From NCBI GenBank assembly GCA_016781925.1, contig JADDPH010000097.1, forward strand, positions 1 through 38,433: DNA of 38,433 nucleotides, in the 5' to 3' direction. Source of the stretch: Sphaerobacteraceae bacterium. GTDB taxonomy: Bacteria > Chloroflexota > Chloroflexia > Thermomicrobiales > UBA6265. The notes under the pieces were generated by a model that was given only the letters and a program-made list of their open reading frames with translations, searched no databases and had not been told where the DNA came from. The stretch's first letter is position 1, and each line of letters opens with the position of its first letter. The translations under genes were made by a program, and so were the position numbers. Of this stretch, positions 26,042-33,492 are shown in pieces.

Positions 26042-26572
26042 TTACCGGCCCACGTTCCGTAGGTGACGTGGATCGTCGTAGAGAACTAACTCCGGATCGA
26101 TTCGCTCCGCCGTGACGTGGATAAGCCCGACCCCGAAATGTTCTTGCCAGCGCCGGTCCGTTGCCGAGCCGGGATTGAACAGGATTGTCCCGTTCTCCAG
26201 CTCCATCTTCGGAATATGGCTGTGGCCATAGACGACGCAGCCGACCCGACCCGCGAAGCGGCGGCGGGCCTCGCTCCTTGCTGACGCCCCGCCGTGACCG
26301 TGCACGAGCGCAAACGCATGCGGGCCGACATCAAAGGTGAGATGCTCGGGGAGCACCTCACGGAGTTCGGCGTCATCGTTGTTCCCGACCACGGCAAGTA
26401 CGGGAGCGATCTCACCGAGGCCCGCGAGGACGGCGACTGTATTGACATCGCCGGCGTGGAGGATGAGGCCGGCGCCCACCCGCCGAAAGAGATCCGGCAC
26501 CTCCTCGGGCAGCCGCCGCGCCCCTCGCCGGTGAACATGCGTGTCTGAGACGACCCCGATCGTCAACGGCAC
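26042..26572 (-). CDS. YfcE/MJ0936-family metallophosphodiesterase
   Basis: A calcineurin-like phosphoesterase with two-metal chemistry. All five motifs are visible: GVVSDTHVH (Asp, His), LILHAGDVNT (Gly-Asp), VVGNNDDAEL (Gly-Asn-Asn-Asp), LVHGHGG and VVYGHSHIPKM. At 176 residues it matches the small YfcE/MJ0936 type, which hydrolyse model phosphodiesters; the physiological substrate is unknown. The frame is open to a TTG at 26629 that overlaps the upstream aldolase gene end by 17 bases. I choose GTG at 26572, which begins VPLTIGVVSDTH as expected, but neither start has a strong ribosome site. It is likely cotranscribed with the aldolase. Confidence 0.88.
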   Translation of the reverse strand: MPLTIGVVSDTHVHRRGARRLPEEVPDLFRRVGAGLILHAGDVNTVAVLAGLGEIAPVLAVVGNNDDAELREVLPEHLTFDVGPHAFALVHGHGGASARSEARRRFAGRVGCVVYGHSHIPKMELENGTILFNPGSATDRRWQEHFGVGLIHVTAERIDPELVLYDDPRHLRNVGR

Positions 26573-26612
26573 CTCGAACCGCGTCTCAGGACTCAGCTGG
26601 AACCTGTGGCCG

Positions 26613-27518
26613 CTAAACGACAGGGCCAATCTCCGCCTCGCCCAGGATACGCCGCACCTCGCTGGCGTCTCGCTCGTTCAGCGGCTCCAGGGGTGGCCGC
26701 GGCTTGCCCCCCCGCAGCCCGACCGCGTCCATCGCCGCTTTGAGACCAGCGATCCCGAACTGAGTGGTGACGGCCGCATTCGGGGCCAGCGCCCGTTGCT
26801 GGAGTCTTCGCGCCTCGTCGTGGTCACCGGCCTTGAAACAGGTCTCGATCTCCTTGCAGAGTCCGGGGGCAATGTTTCCAAGCGCCAGGATACCGCCGGT
26901 GGCCCCAAGGCAGAGGGCCGGATAGAGGAAACTCGCGGACCCCGCCAGCACACCAAAGCCCGGCGCCGCCCGCGCAACCATCTCTGCAACCTTGGGTGCG
27001 TTCCCTCCCGAGTCCTTGACACCAGCGATGTTGGGGTGCCCCGATAACTCGGCAACGAGCGCTGTTGAGAGGTCCACGCCCGTGTACGTCGTCATGATGT
27101 AGATCAGGATCGGCACCGGGGAGGCATCCGCCACCGCCCGGTAGTGCGCCAGGTAGGCGGCGTGGTCGTACTTGGGCTTGTAGTAGTGGGGCGTCACGAT
27201 CAGAGCGTAGTCGATGCCCAGCGCCGCCGCCCGTCGAGTCAGGTCAATCGTGGCCCGGGTCGATTCCAACCCGGTGCCTGCCATCACCGTCTTCTGCCCG
27301 CCGACCACTGCCACGCCGGCCTCAATCAGCCGCAGCTTCTCGTCGGTTTCCAGCAACGCCGATTCCCCGTTGGACCCCAGGATCACCACCCCATCCAGCG
27401 GGGAGGTGGCATACCAACTCAGGTTGGTGTGGAACGCCTCCAGGTCCAGCCCACCGTCGTCCCCAAATGTCGTCGCCACCGGGGCAAAAACTCCTGCCGG
27501 CACCCGCTCCGCCGTCAT
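26613..27518 (-). CDS. Dihydrodipicolinate synthase family aldolase (HOGA/KDG-like)
   Basis: A class I aldolase/lyase with Schiff-base chemistry. The 301-residue TIM barrel has GSNGESALL where DapA has GTTGES, the catalytic Lys in GVKDSGG, and a Tyr at the DapA Tyr133 position (ILIYIMTTYTG). The Arg that binds substrate carboxylate in DapA is replaced by Tyr, so lysine biosynthesis is unlikely. Relatives act on 4-hydroxy-2-oxoglutarate or 2-keto-3-deoxy sugars acids. ATG at 27518 is preferred over GTG 27536 because GGAGGGAAGGAA lies directly in front. It is separated from the upstream membrane-protein gene by 69 bases that carry a short tandem repeat. Confidence 0.9.
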   Translation of the reverse strand: MTAERVPAGVFAPVATTFGDDGGLDLEAFHTNLSWYATSPLDGVVILGSNGESALLETDEKLRLIEAGVAVVGGQKTVMAGTGLESTRATIDLTRRAAALGIDYALIVTPHYYKPKYDHAAYLAHYRAVADASPVPILIYIMTTYTGVDLSTALVAELSGHPNIAGVKDSGGNAPKVAEMVARAAPGFGVLAGSASFLYPALCLGATGGILALGNIAPGLCKEIETCFKAGDHDEARRLQQRALAPNAAVTTQFGIAGLKAAMDAVGLRGGKPRPPLEPLNERDASEVRRILGEAEIGPVV

Positions 27519-27557
27519 TTCCTTCCCTCCTCCCACGCTCTCGCCTCTACCCTCTGG

Positions 27558-27587
27558 CGTCAGACATCTGACGTCTGACGTCTAACA
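27558..27587. repeat. Short tandem/inverted repeat TCTGACG
   Basis: CGTCAGA-CA-TCTGACG (27558-27573) is a perfect 7-bp inverted repeat, and the right arm is repeated at once (27574-27580), followed by a degenerate third copy TCTAACA. It lies in the gap between two minus-strand genes, just after the stop of the membrane-protein gene. Confidence 0.7.
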
Positions 27588-27935
27588 CTACTTCTCGTCC
27601 AGGACTGAGAAGATGATCCCGCTGGCGACGCTGACGATAATCGAGCCGAAGACCGCTCCCCAGAAGGTGATCTCCATACCCGGCGTGAGCCACGCGGCAA
27701 GGGCAAACAGTCCCGTGTTGAGCACCAAGGAGAACAAGCCAAACGTGAGGCAGGTGAGCGGCAGCGTCAGGATCCGCAGCACGGGCTTGATGTAGGCATT
27801 CAAGACGCCCAGGATGAGCGCGAAGATGAGCACGGCCGTCCTGCTCTCGTACCGCACCAAGCGCTGCTCGGAGAGGGAACCGACCACCAGCGTCGCGATC
27901 ATGTTGGCGATCAGGTAGGAGACCAGACGGACCAT
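27588..27935 (-). CDS. Phage-holin-4-family small membrane protein
   Basis: A 115-residue protein with four hydrophobic segments and the family pattern LGVLNAYIKPVLRILTLPLTCLTFGLF in pieces, ending ASGIIFSVLDEK. The family (PF04020-like) is common as a chromosomal gene in bacteria with no phage nearby, and its function is not established. ATG at 27935 overlaps the upstream stop as TGATG, with GGGAGG seven bases away, so it is translationally coupled to the hydrolase gene. A TTG one codon upstream is an alternative start. Confidence 0.85.
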   Translation of the reverse strand: MVRLVSYLIANMIATLVVGSLSEQRLVRYESRTAVLIFALILGVLNAYIKPVLRILTLPLTCLTFGLFSLVLNTGLFALAAWLTPGMEITFWGAVFGSIIVSVASGIIFSVLDEK

Positions 27936-28762
27936 CAAGCCTCCCTGCCAAGCTTGTCCGGTGTGAGCCAGACCGAGAATCCATCGAACCGGTGGATAAG
28001 AACGTCCCCGTCCATGGCATCGGGAGCCCGCCCCTCCTCAACCGCCTCAAGCGCATCACGCATCAAGGGCAGCAGCGCTGGATCCATGGGGCTGGCATTG
28101 TGGGCCGGGTACGCCCGGTCCACATCACGGGCCAGAGTGGCAAGTCGCATCATAGTCTCTCGATACGTCCCAAGATCCGCGTCTGGGGCCAGGCAATAGA
28201 GCGCCCCCGGATACGCGACATCAGTGCTGAAGAGCGTTCTGCCTTCCCGGTCGAGAAGAACGATCCCACCCGGGGAGTGACCCGGCGCGTGGATGACCTC
28301 CAGCGAGCGTCCGCCAAGGTCCAGTGTCTCGCCGCCGTGGAGCAAACCGGTTGGTGGGGTCGGAGGAAACGCGGCCGTCGCCGGGTCGAAACCGGTTGGC
28401 AGCGGACCCAACAGCCGATCCGGAGTGAAGTTGGGGCGCAGCCGCGCGTTCGGAACTCCGCGCCGTAAGACATCCGCCTCAGATGGATGGATCAGAATCT
28501 CGGCGAAGAGCCCGTTGCCGCCGATGTGGTCCCAGTGGGCGTGGCTGTTGACGACCGTCACCGGCCGGTCCGTCAGGTCGGCGACCAACGTCCGGATGTC
28601 ACCCACGCCCATCCCCGTGTCGATCAGAATCGCCCGCTCCGATCCGACCACGAGATACGATTTGACCTGCTCCTCGTGCAACGGCTCTTCGATGGTGAAC
28701 ACGCCCTCCTCTGGCGCGCTCACGGCAAACCACCCCTGGACCAGGTCTCCCGGCTCGGTCAC
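27935..28762 (-). CDS. Metallo-beta-lactamase-fold hydrolase
   Basis: A 275-residue cytoplasmic zinc hydrolase with the HxHxDH signature (His74, His76, Asp78, His79 in NSHAHWDHIGG), the second ligand region VIHAPGHSPGGIVLLD and a Asp in STDVAYPG. The sequence is of the glyoxalase-II-like general type; no residue pattern points to lactamase, RNase Z or lactonase in particular. GTG at 28762 has AAAGGGAA upstream. It is the first gene of a likely operon with the small membrane protein, aldolase and phosphodiesterase, and is divergent from the HxlR regulator, which may control it. Confidence 0.88.
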   Translation of the reverse strand: MTEPGDLVQGWFAVSAPEEGVFTIEEPLHEEQVKSYLVVGSERAILIDTGMGVGDIRTLVADLTDRPVTVVNSHAHWDHIGGNGLFAEILIHPSEADVLRRGVPNARLRPNFTPDRLLGPLPTGFDPATAAFPPTPPTGLLHGGETLDLGGRSLEVIHAPGHSPGGIVLLDREGRTLFSTDVAYPGALYCLAPDADLGTYRETMMRLATLARDVDRAYPAHNASPMDPALLPLMRDALEAVEEGRAPDAMDGDVLIHRFDGFSVWLTPDKLGREA

Positions 28763-28869
28763 GGATTCCCTTTCTCTACCGTCGGCCGCCGTCCCTGTCG
28801 TTGGAGCCCCCTCAGCGGAGCGCTACCGTTCATGGGCACCCCGTGCCTCAAGGCTGGTCATGAGGGGAG

Positions 28870-28875
28870 ATTATA
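28870..28875 (-). promoter_or_regulatory. Consensus -10 for the hydrolase operon
   Basis: The minus strand reads CCCTATAATCTCC, a perfect TATAAT about 108 bases before the GTG start. No -35 is recognised at 16-18 bases, which suggests dependence on a regulator. Confidence 0.5.
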
Positions 28876-28915
28876 GGGTGATCTCCCACCCCGCCGTGCC
28901 GGGCCGTGCTCCCTG

Positions 28916-28946
28916 TGCTATCCTTTTGACAGTTATGGTCAACTGT
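28916..28946 (+). promoter_or_regulatory. HxlR-gene promoter with overlapping palindromic operator
   Basis: TGC-TATCCT (28916-28924) is an extended -10. Immediately downstream, covering the expected start at about 28931, are two nested inverted repeats: TTGAC-N7-GTCAA (28926-28942) and ACAGT-N8-ACTGT (28929-28946). The position and symmetry fit an operator for the winged-helix dimer encoded just downstream. Confidence 0.55.
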
Positions 28947-28976
28947 GGAACCCACATGAGGCGGGAGGCGAGGCGG

Positions 28977-29408
28977 ATGGCAAGCGCAGGGATGCCGTTG
29001 GCGAGCCGAGGCCGAAGTGCGGCCGCTGTCGCCGAGACGGCGGAGAGCGTAGGCTGCCCGGTGGCCCGCACCGCGGAGATCATTGGCAACAAGTGGACGC
29101 CGCTTATCGTGCGGGACCTCGCGAACGGCCGCAGACGGTTCAGCGAACTGGAGCGGTCCCTCACCGGCATCAGTCCCAAGACGCTCTCCGAGCGCCTCAA
29201 GCGACTTGACGAAGCCGAGGTCGTCGAGCGAGCCTGCTTCGCCGAGGTGCCGCCACGCGTCGAGTACTCCCTCACGCTCAAGGGACATGCCCTTCTCCCC
29301 GTCATCGAGAGCATGCGCGAGTTCGGGAACCGCTGGCTTCCCGCCGACGATTGCTTAGCCTCCGTCCCCGAGGCCGAGTCGGAGCACCTTCCGGCACTCG
29401 TTCCGTAG
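28977..29408 (+). CDS. HxlR-family winged-helix transcriptional regulator
   Basis: A 143-residue DNA-binding protein. The HxlR domain (about 30-120) begins CPVARTAEIIGNKWTPLIVRDL, the family hallmark, with the recognition helix region SLTGISPKTLSERLKRL and a wing ending EYSLTLKGHALLPVI. The N-terminal arm of about 28 residues is Ala/Arg-rich. ATG at 28977 has GGGAGG eight bases upstream; ATG 28956 is a weaker alternative. HxlR proteins are dimeric regulators of detoxification or efflux genes, sometimes with a redox-sensitive Cys; Cys38 or so sits before the first helix and could serve. It is divergent from the metallo-hydrolase operon, which is the natural target besides itself. Confidence 0.9.
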   Translation: MASAGMPLASRGRSAAAVAETAESVGCPVARTAEIIGNKWTPLIVRDLANGRRRFSELERSLTGISPKTLSERLKRLDEAEVVERACFAEVPPRVEYSLTLKGHALLPVIESMREFGNRWLPADDCLASVPEAESEHLPALVP

Positions 29409-29835
29409 TTTCCTCAGTTCGTCGTCTCTCCACCTGTCAATGCTCCTGCTCCGGCTTGCACACGGGTTGGTCACTCCGGTCGGGGGAGGCATGCATCGCC
29501 CAACCCTCCGTGAGGGCACAGCGAACATCGCACACCCACAGGACGATGAATGCGCGAAGTCCTGGTAAGCCACCAGGCACCACAGCCCACTCCTCGGCAC
29601 CGCACCACTGTCTACGCGTCGTCGCTGACGACAACATCGCGACCTTCAGCGTCGGGACTAGGATCGCCGCCTGCAAGATCCTCCACCGTGCGCGCGGGGT
29701 CATGTTCTCAAGGTTTCATGTCCAAGGGATCGCGTCGTGCCGTCGCCACCCGGCTCGGCAGCAAGCGTTCCGCGAACGCCTGGCTATACTTCGCGTCGCA
29801 GTGGACGCGGCGTGATACGACGACGAGAGGGCGGC
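29409..29835. other. Intergenic region upstream of trpS
   Basis: This 427-base stretch has no supported gene. It has two minor hairpins (CCTGGT-N5-ACCAGG at 29561-29577 and GTCGTC-N3-GACGAC at 29618-29632) and a -10-like box close to trpS. I searched by eye for a T-box leader (the conserved TGGnACCGCG block) and did not find it. Short reading frames here are low-complexity and lack ribosome sites. Confidence 0.6.
29765..29790 (+). promoter_or_regulatory. Candidate trpS promoter with overlapping inverted repeat
   Basis: TATACT at 29785-29790 lies 45 bases before the trpS ATG. The spacer upstream has a perfect repeat GCGTTC-CGC-GAACGC (29765-29779), covering the place of the -35, where no consensus is found. 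Confidence 0.45.
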
Positions 29836-30897
29836 ATGGCGGTGCGGCAAGCAGATGTAATGGTGAGCGACATGGCTTCCGGCACGGCAGAGACCGGGCG
29901 TCGGCTCCGGGTCTTTTCGGGCATGCAGCCCTCCGGCAACGTGCACCTCGGCAACTATCTCGGTGCGATCCGCAACTGGGTGGTCCAGCAGGAGCAATAC
30001 GACAACCTCTTCTGCATCGTCGATCTCCACGCGCTCTCCGTGCCGACATCCCCGGACACCTTGCGCGCCAACATCGTCAACCTGGCGAACGGGATGCTTG
30101 CCTCCGGCATCAATCCCGCGGCGTCCATCCTCTTCGTCCAGTCGGATGTCCGCGAGCACGCGGAGCTCTGCTGGTTGCTCAACTCGGTCACGCAGTTCGG
30201 CGAGTTGCGCCGGATGACGCAGTTCAAGGACAAGTCCGGCGGCCAGGAAACCGCCGAAGCGGTCTCCGCCGCCCTCTTTGTCTACCCTGTCCTGCAAGCC
30301 GCCGACATCATTCTCTACGACGCTGACCTTGTGCCCGTCGGCGAGGACCAGAAGCAGCACATCGAGCTGACCCGCGACATTGCCGATCGGTTCAACGCCC
30401 GTTACGGCAAGACGTTCGTGCCCCCCCAGCCCGATATCAAGCCCCAAGGTGCCCGGATCATGGCCCTGGACGACCCCACCAAAAAGATGAGCAAGAGCGC
30501 CACAAGCCCAAACAGCTACATTGCCCTCGCCGACGATGCGGACACGATCCGGCGGAAGATCAAGCGGGCCGTCACCGACTCCGGTGGGGAGGTCCGAGGG
30601 GCGCCGGACAAACCTGCCCTCACCAACCTGCTCACCATCTATAGCCTGCTCAGCGGAGAAGAGATCGAGGTCATCGAGGAACGCTACGCGGGACGGGGCT
30701 ACGGCGCCTTCAAGCAGGACCTTGGCGAGGTTGTGGTCCAGGCCATCTCCCCAATCCAGCAGCGCCGTGCCGAACTAGAGGCTGATCCGAGTCGAACCCG
30801 CGCGATCCTTGCGGATGGTGCTGAACGAGCTCGCGAACAAGCGCAGCGAAAGATGACCTTGGTCCGTGAGCGGGTCGGCCTCGGTCCAGGAGCCTGA
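29836..30897 (+). CDS. trpS: Tryptophanyl-tRNA synthetase
   Basis: A class I aminoacyl-tRNA synthetase that charges tRNA-Trp. The 353-residue protein has the HIGH-type motif in SGNVHLGNYLGAIRNW and KMSKS in DPTKKMSKSATSPN, with the VPVGEDQKQHIELTRDIA block between them, all canonical for bacterial TrpRS. About 23 residues precede the conserved core, including alternative ATG codons at 29860 and 29872 or so; ATG 29836 is chosen for GAGAGG five bases upstream. The frame is open further back, but that extension has no ribosome site. Only one trp-related gene is visible here. Confidence 0.96.
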   Translation: MAVRQADVMVSDMASGTAETGRRLRVFSGMQPSGNVHLGNYLGAIRNWVVQQEQYDNLFCIVDLHALSVPTSPDTLRANIVNLANGMLASGINPAASILFVQSDVREHAELCWLLNSVTQFGELRRMTQFKDKSGGQETAEAVSAALFVYPVLQAADIILYDADLVPVGEDQKQHIELTRDIADRFNARYGKTFVPPQPDIKPQGARIMALDDPTKKMSKSATSPNSYIALADDADTIRRKIKRAVTDSGGEVRGAPDKPALTNLLTIYSLLSGEEIEVIEERYAGRGYGAFKQDLGEVVVQAISPIQQRRAELEADPSRTRAILADGAERAREQAQRKMTLVRERVGLGPGA

Positions 30898-31061
30898 CCG
30901 GCGAAGGCCTCCAAGTCTCGTGGGCGATCAAGGGGGCATCCGGCGGCAACACGCTCCACCTCGGTTCCAACGTCGTCTGAGGCCTCTGATTCCGGTTCAA
31001 CCACCACCCTCGGGACCGCCGCGCAGCTCCGATGTTCGCCGCAGAGAGGAGGAGGGCACCT

Positions 31062-32060
31062 ATGGCATCGCGCACTGCCGGTCGCTCGGCGTCCAGCACG
31101 CAACCCAAATTCGACGAGATGACCCGGAGAGAGCGCGTGATGGCGGCGGTGCGGGGCGAGCCCGTCGATCGCCTCCCGATCTGCTTCTGGCACCACTTCC
31201 AGCCGGAGGGATCCGGCCGCAGGCTCGCTGAGGCGACCCTCCGCTTCTTCGACGAGACCTTTGACCTCGATATCGTCAAGCTGATGCCGGACATCCCGTA
31301 CCCATTTCCGCAACGGTCCATCCAGGCCCCGGATGACTGGCACTTGTTGGAGCCAGTCGACCGTGAGCGATCGCGCTTTTTTGGCCAACGGGTCGAGGCC
31401 GTGCAGGTACTGCGCGACGAGCTTGGCTATGACACCCCGATTGTCGTGACTGTCTTCGGTCCGTTGACCGAGGCCCTCTATTTCGTCGCGGACCGTGAAC
31501 GCTTCTTCGCCCACGCCCAGGAAGCACCAACGAAGGTCCACGAGGCGCTCAGCGTCATCGCGGAAAACCTCCGCGCCCACATTCGGGACGTGATCTCGGC
31601 CGGGGCCGACGGTGTCTTTTTCGCGCTCCAGGGCTGCTCCACCGCGTTCATGCCTGAAGTGCAGTACCGGGAGTTCGGCCGCCCCTACGATCTCCTCGCC
31701 CTTCAAGGCGCCCTCGACGGCTGGCTGAACGTGCTCCACGTGCACGGGGAGCAGGATCTGATGTTTGACTTGGTGCTCGATTACCCTGTCCAGGTCCTCA
31801 GTTGGTCAGACCGGCTCGCGGGACCGAGCCTCCGGGAGGCGCGGGGCATGACCAGCAAGTGCCTCATGGGGGGCTGGCACGAGTTCGGCCCGCTCTCCAA
31901 CGGCCCGCGGGATGCGATCCTCGAAGAGGCCCGGGACGCGGTCGCAAAGACCGGGGGCCGGAAGCTAATCCTCGCCAACGGCTGCTCCATCCCCGACGAC
32001 ACCGATGATCGCTGGCTCCACGCCGCCCGCGAAATCGTCGAGGACCTTGACCTGCCGTAG
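31062..32060 (+). CDS. Uroporphyrinogen decarboxylase superfamily protein (not HemE)
   Basis: A 332-residue TIM-barrel protein of the URO-D superfamily. Recognisable parts are MTRRERVMAAVRGEPVDRLP at the start, GADGVFFALQGCSTA in the middle, and a C-terminal GGRKLILANGCSIPDDT, which resembles the corepressor/methyltransferase-like branch. The HemE substrate-binding block R-x-P-x-W-x-M-R-Q-A-G-R is absent, so it is not the haem enzyme. Relatives include cobamide-dependent methyltransferases (MtaA, CmuA); no corrinoid protein gene is near. ATG at 31062 is chosen for GGAGGAGGG seven bases upstream over ATG 31032. Its function is unassigned. Confidence 0.85.
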   Translation: MASRTAGRSASSTQPKFDEMTRRERVMAAVRGEPVDRLPICFWHHFQPEGSGRRLAEATLRFFDETFDLDIVKLMPDIPYPFPQRSIQAPDDWHLLEPVDRERSRFFGQRVEAVQVLRDELGYDTPIVVTVFGPLTEALYFVADRERFFAHAQEAPTKVHEALSVIAENLRAHIRDVISAGADGVFFALQGCSTAFMPEVQYREFGRPYDLLALQGALDGWLNVLHVHGEQDLMFDLVLDYPVQVLSWSDRLAGPSLREARGMTSKCLMGGWHEFGPLSNGPRDAILEEARDAVAKTGGRKLILANGCSIPDDTDDRWLHAAREIVEDLDLP

Positions 32061-32140
32061 TTTCCAGCATCTGAGAGAAAACGTCCCGGCCATTTAAGCG
32101 AACGACAGGTGGTCCGGATGACGCCCCGGTCGCTTGACCC

Positions 32141-33271
32141 CTACCCGACGCCAGTTCCGACCGGAGTGGCCGCTGGCGCCTTGGCCGCTTCTTTGTCCTT
32201 CTTCTCCATGATCGTGGTGGAGTGACCGGCGTCGAGCCGCGCCTTGGGATCGTAGAAGGTGACGGCGTGATTCACGGCCGTGACCGCCTCGGCTGCTCCG
32301 GTCGCGATCAGCTTGAACTTGGCCGGGTAGGTCGCCACGTCGCCGGCAGCGAAGACGCCTGGGATGACCGTCGCCATCGTCACCTTGTCGACCACAATCT
32401 GGTTGCGTTGTAGCTCGAACCCCCAGCTCTTGAGTGGCCCCAGATCCGCCTTGAAGCCGATGGCCACGATCAACTCCTGGCACTCGACCCGCCGCACCGT
32501 TCCTTCAGCATTGGTGAACTCCACCGCTGTCAGGTGACCGTCAGGACCGGCATGGACGGCGGAAACGGCGCAACCGGGGTAGTTGAGATCGACGCTGGAC
32601 GCCTCCAACTCCCGCACTGTCGCCTCATGGGCGCGGAACTTGGAGCGGTGAATGAGGGTCACCTGCCGCGCCACCGGTTCCAGCGTCACCGCCCAGTCGA
32701 CTGCCGAATCACCGCCGCCGACGATCACCACATCCTTGTCCCGGAAGTCCTCCACCCGCTTGGCAAAGTAGTGAACGCCGTGCCCCTCCAGCTCCCGCAC
32801 CCCCGGCACGTCGAGCCGGGTCGGCTCGAACGCACCGACCCCGGCGCAGACGATCACCGACTTGCTGAACCGCTCGCCCTTCGTCGTTCCCAACCGAATC
32901 AGTCCGTCCTCCAGCCGCTCCAGCTCCAGGACCTCCTCGTTGAGGTGGATCGTCGGGTCGGAGCGTTGCGCCTGGAGCAAACACTGCTCGACAAAATCCT
33001 TAGCCAGCACCTTGGGATAGCCAATGACGTCATAGATGTACTTTTCGGGATAGATCGCGGTGAGGGCACCACCCGGCTCCTCCAGGGCGTCCAAGATCTG
33101 CGTTCGCGCGCCCCTTAGCCCTGCGTAGAAGGCGGCGAATAGCCCCGTCGGCCCGGCTCCGATGACCGTGATGTCAAAGACGTCTTGGGTGGGGTTCAGG
33201 CCCGCAGCCATGGACATCTGGCCATCCTCTGCCGCATGACCGTTGGGGGAAACGCCGTTCTGGTCGCTCAT
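32141..33271 (-). CDS. Ferredoxin/flavodoxin-NADP+ reductase, thioredoxin-reductase-like type
   Basis: A 376-residue FAD flavoprotein with two dinucleotide-binding folds: VIGAGPTGLFAAFYAG near the N terminus for FAD and VIVGGGDSAVDWAVTL in the middle for NADPH, plus the closing FAD segment GVFAAGDVATYPAKFKLI. There is no CxxC redox pair, so it is not a thioredoxin reductase but fits the YumC/TrxR-like ferredoxin-NADP reductase type. An N-terminal arm of 25 residues and a Lys/Ala-rich C-terminal tail are extra. ATG at 33271 has AAAGG upstream; the longer frame to 33430 crosses the promoter region and is rejected. It is divergent from the aminotransferase gene. Confidence 0.92.
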   Translation of the reverse strand: MSDQNGVSPNGHAAEDGQMSMAAGLNPTQDVFDITVIGAGPTGLFAAFYAGLRGARTQILDALEEPGGALTAIYPEKYIYDVIGYPKVLAKDFVEQCLLQAQRSDPTIHLNEEVLELERLEDGLIRLGTTKGERFSKSVIVCAGVGAFEPTRLDVPGVRELEGHGVHYFAKRVEDFRDKDVVIVGGGDSAVDWAVTLEPVARQVTLIHRSKFRAHEATVRELEASSVDLNYPGCAVSAVHAGPDGHLTAVEFTNAEGTVRRVECQELIVAIGFKADLGPLKSWGFELQRNQIVVDKVTMATVIPGVFAAGDVATYPAKFKLIATGAAEAVTAVNHAVTFYDPKARLDAGHSTTIMEKKDKEAAKAPAATPVGTGVG

Positions 33272-33336
33272 CAGGTCGGAGCCTTTCTCTCTTCCTGGGT
33301 GTGGGGGAACCCGAGGGGGAACGTGCCTGTCCCCGA

Positions 33337-33345
33337 ATCTTAGCA
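33337..33345 (-). promoter_or_regulatory. Extended -10 promoter for the flavoprotein gene
   Basis: The minus strand reads GATGCTAAGATT: TGC joined to TAAGAT, about 66 bases before the preferred ATG. The -35 is weak. Confidence 0.45.
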
Positions 33346-33401
33346 TCGCGCCCCGGCATGACCGTTCCGGCCACGCCTTCCTGCTCACGTGTCGGGGCGC
33401 G

Positions 33402-33431
33402 TTGCCCGACTTTCCGTGACCCACGTACAAT
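33402..33431 (+). promoter_or_regulatory. Promoter for the class I aminotransferase gene
   Basis: TTGCCC (33402-33407) and TACAAT (33426-33431) are separated by 18 bases; the start near 33438 gives a leader of about 55 bases with GAGGAGGGA ahead of the ATG. Confidence 0.6.
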
Positions 33432-33492
33432 CGTCGGCAATACCGTTTGTCCCCACTGCCATAGTCCAGAACCAGAGGAGGGACCGTTTCTC

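Noticed and set aside
27588-27935. Prophage remnant indicated by a holin-family gene
   Set aside because: The family is widespread as a chromosomal gene, and there is no lysin, integrase or structural phage gene in the window.
28926-28931. TTGACA as a -35 box for the HxlR gene
   Set aside because: The sequence 17 bases downstream (AACCCA) is no -10, while TGCTATCCT just upstream is a good extended -10. TTGACA is better read as half of the palindrome.
29409-29835. T-box riboswitch upstream of trpS
   Set aside because: No TGGnACCGCG antiterminator block or stem I hallmark was found.
29550-30326. 258-codon plus-strand frame overlapping the trpS start
   Set aside because: It is a frame-shifted shadow of trpS beyond 29836, with an Arg/Ser-rich meaningless N-terminal half and no ribosome site.
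31062-32060. Haem-pathway uroporphyrinogen decarboxylase (hemE)
   Set aside because: The N-terminal substrate-binding block with the invariant Arg residues is missing and no other haem gene is nearby.
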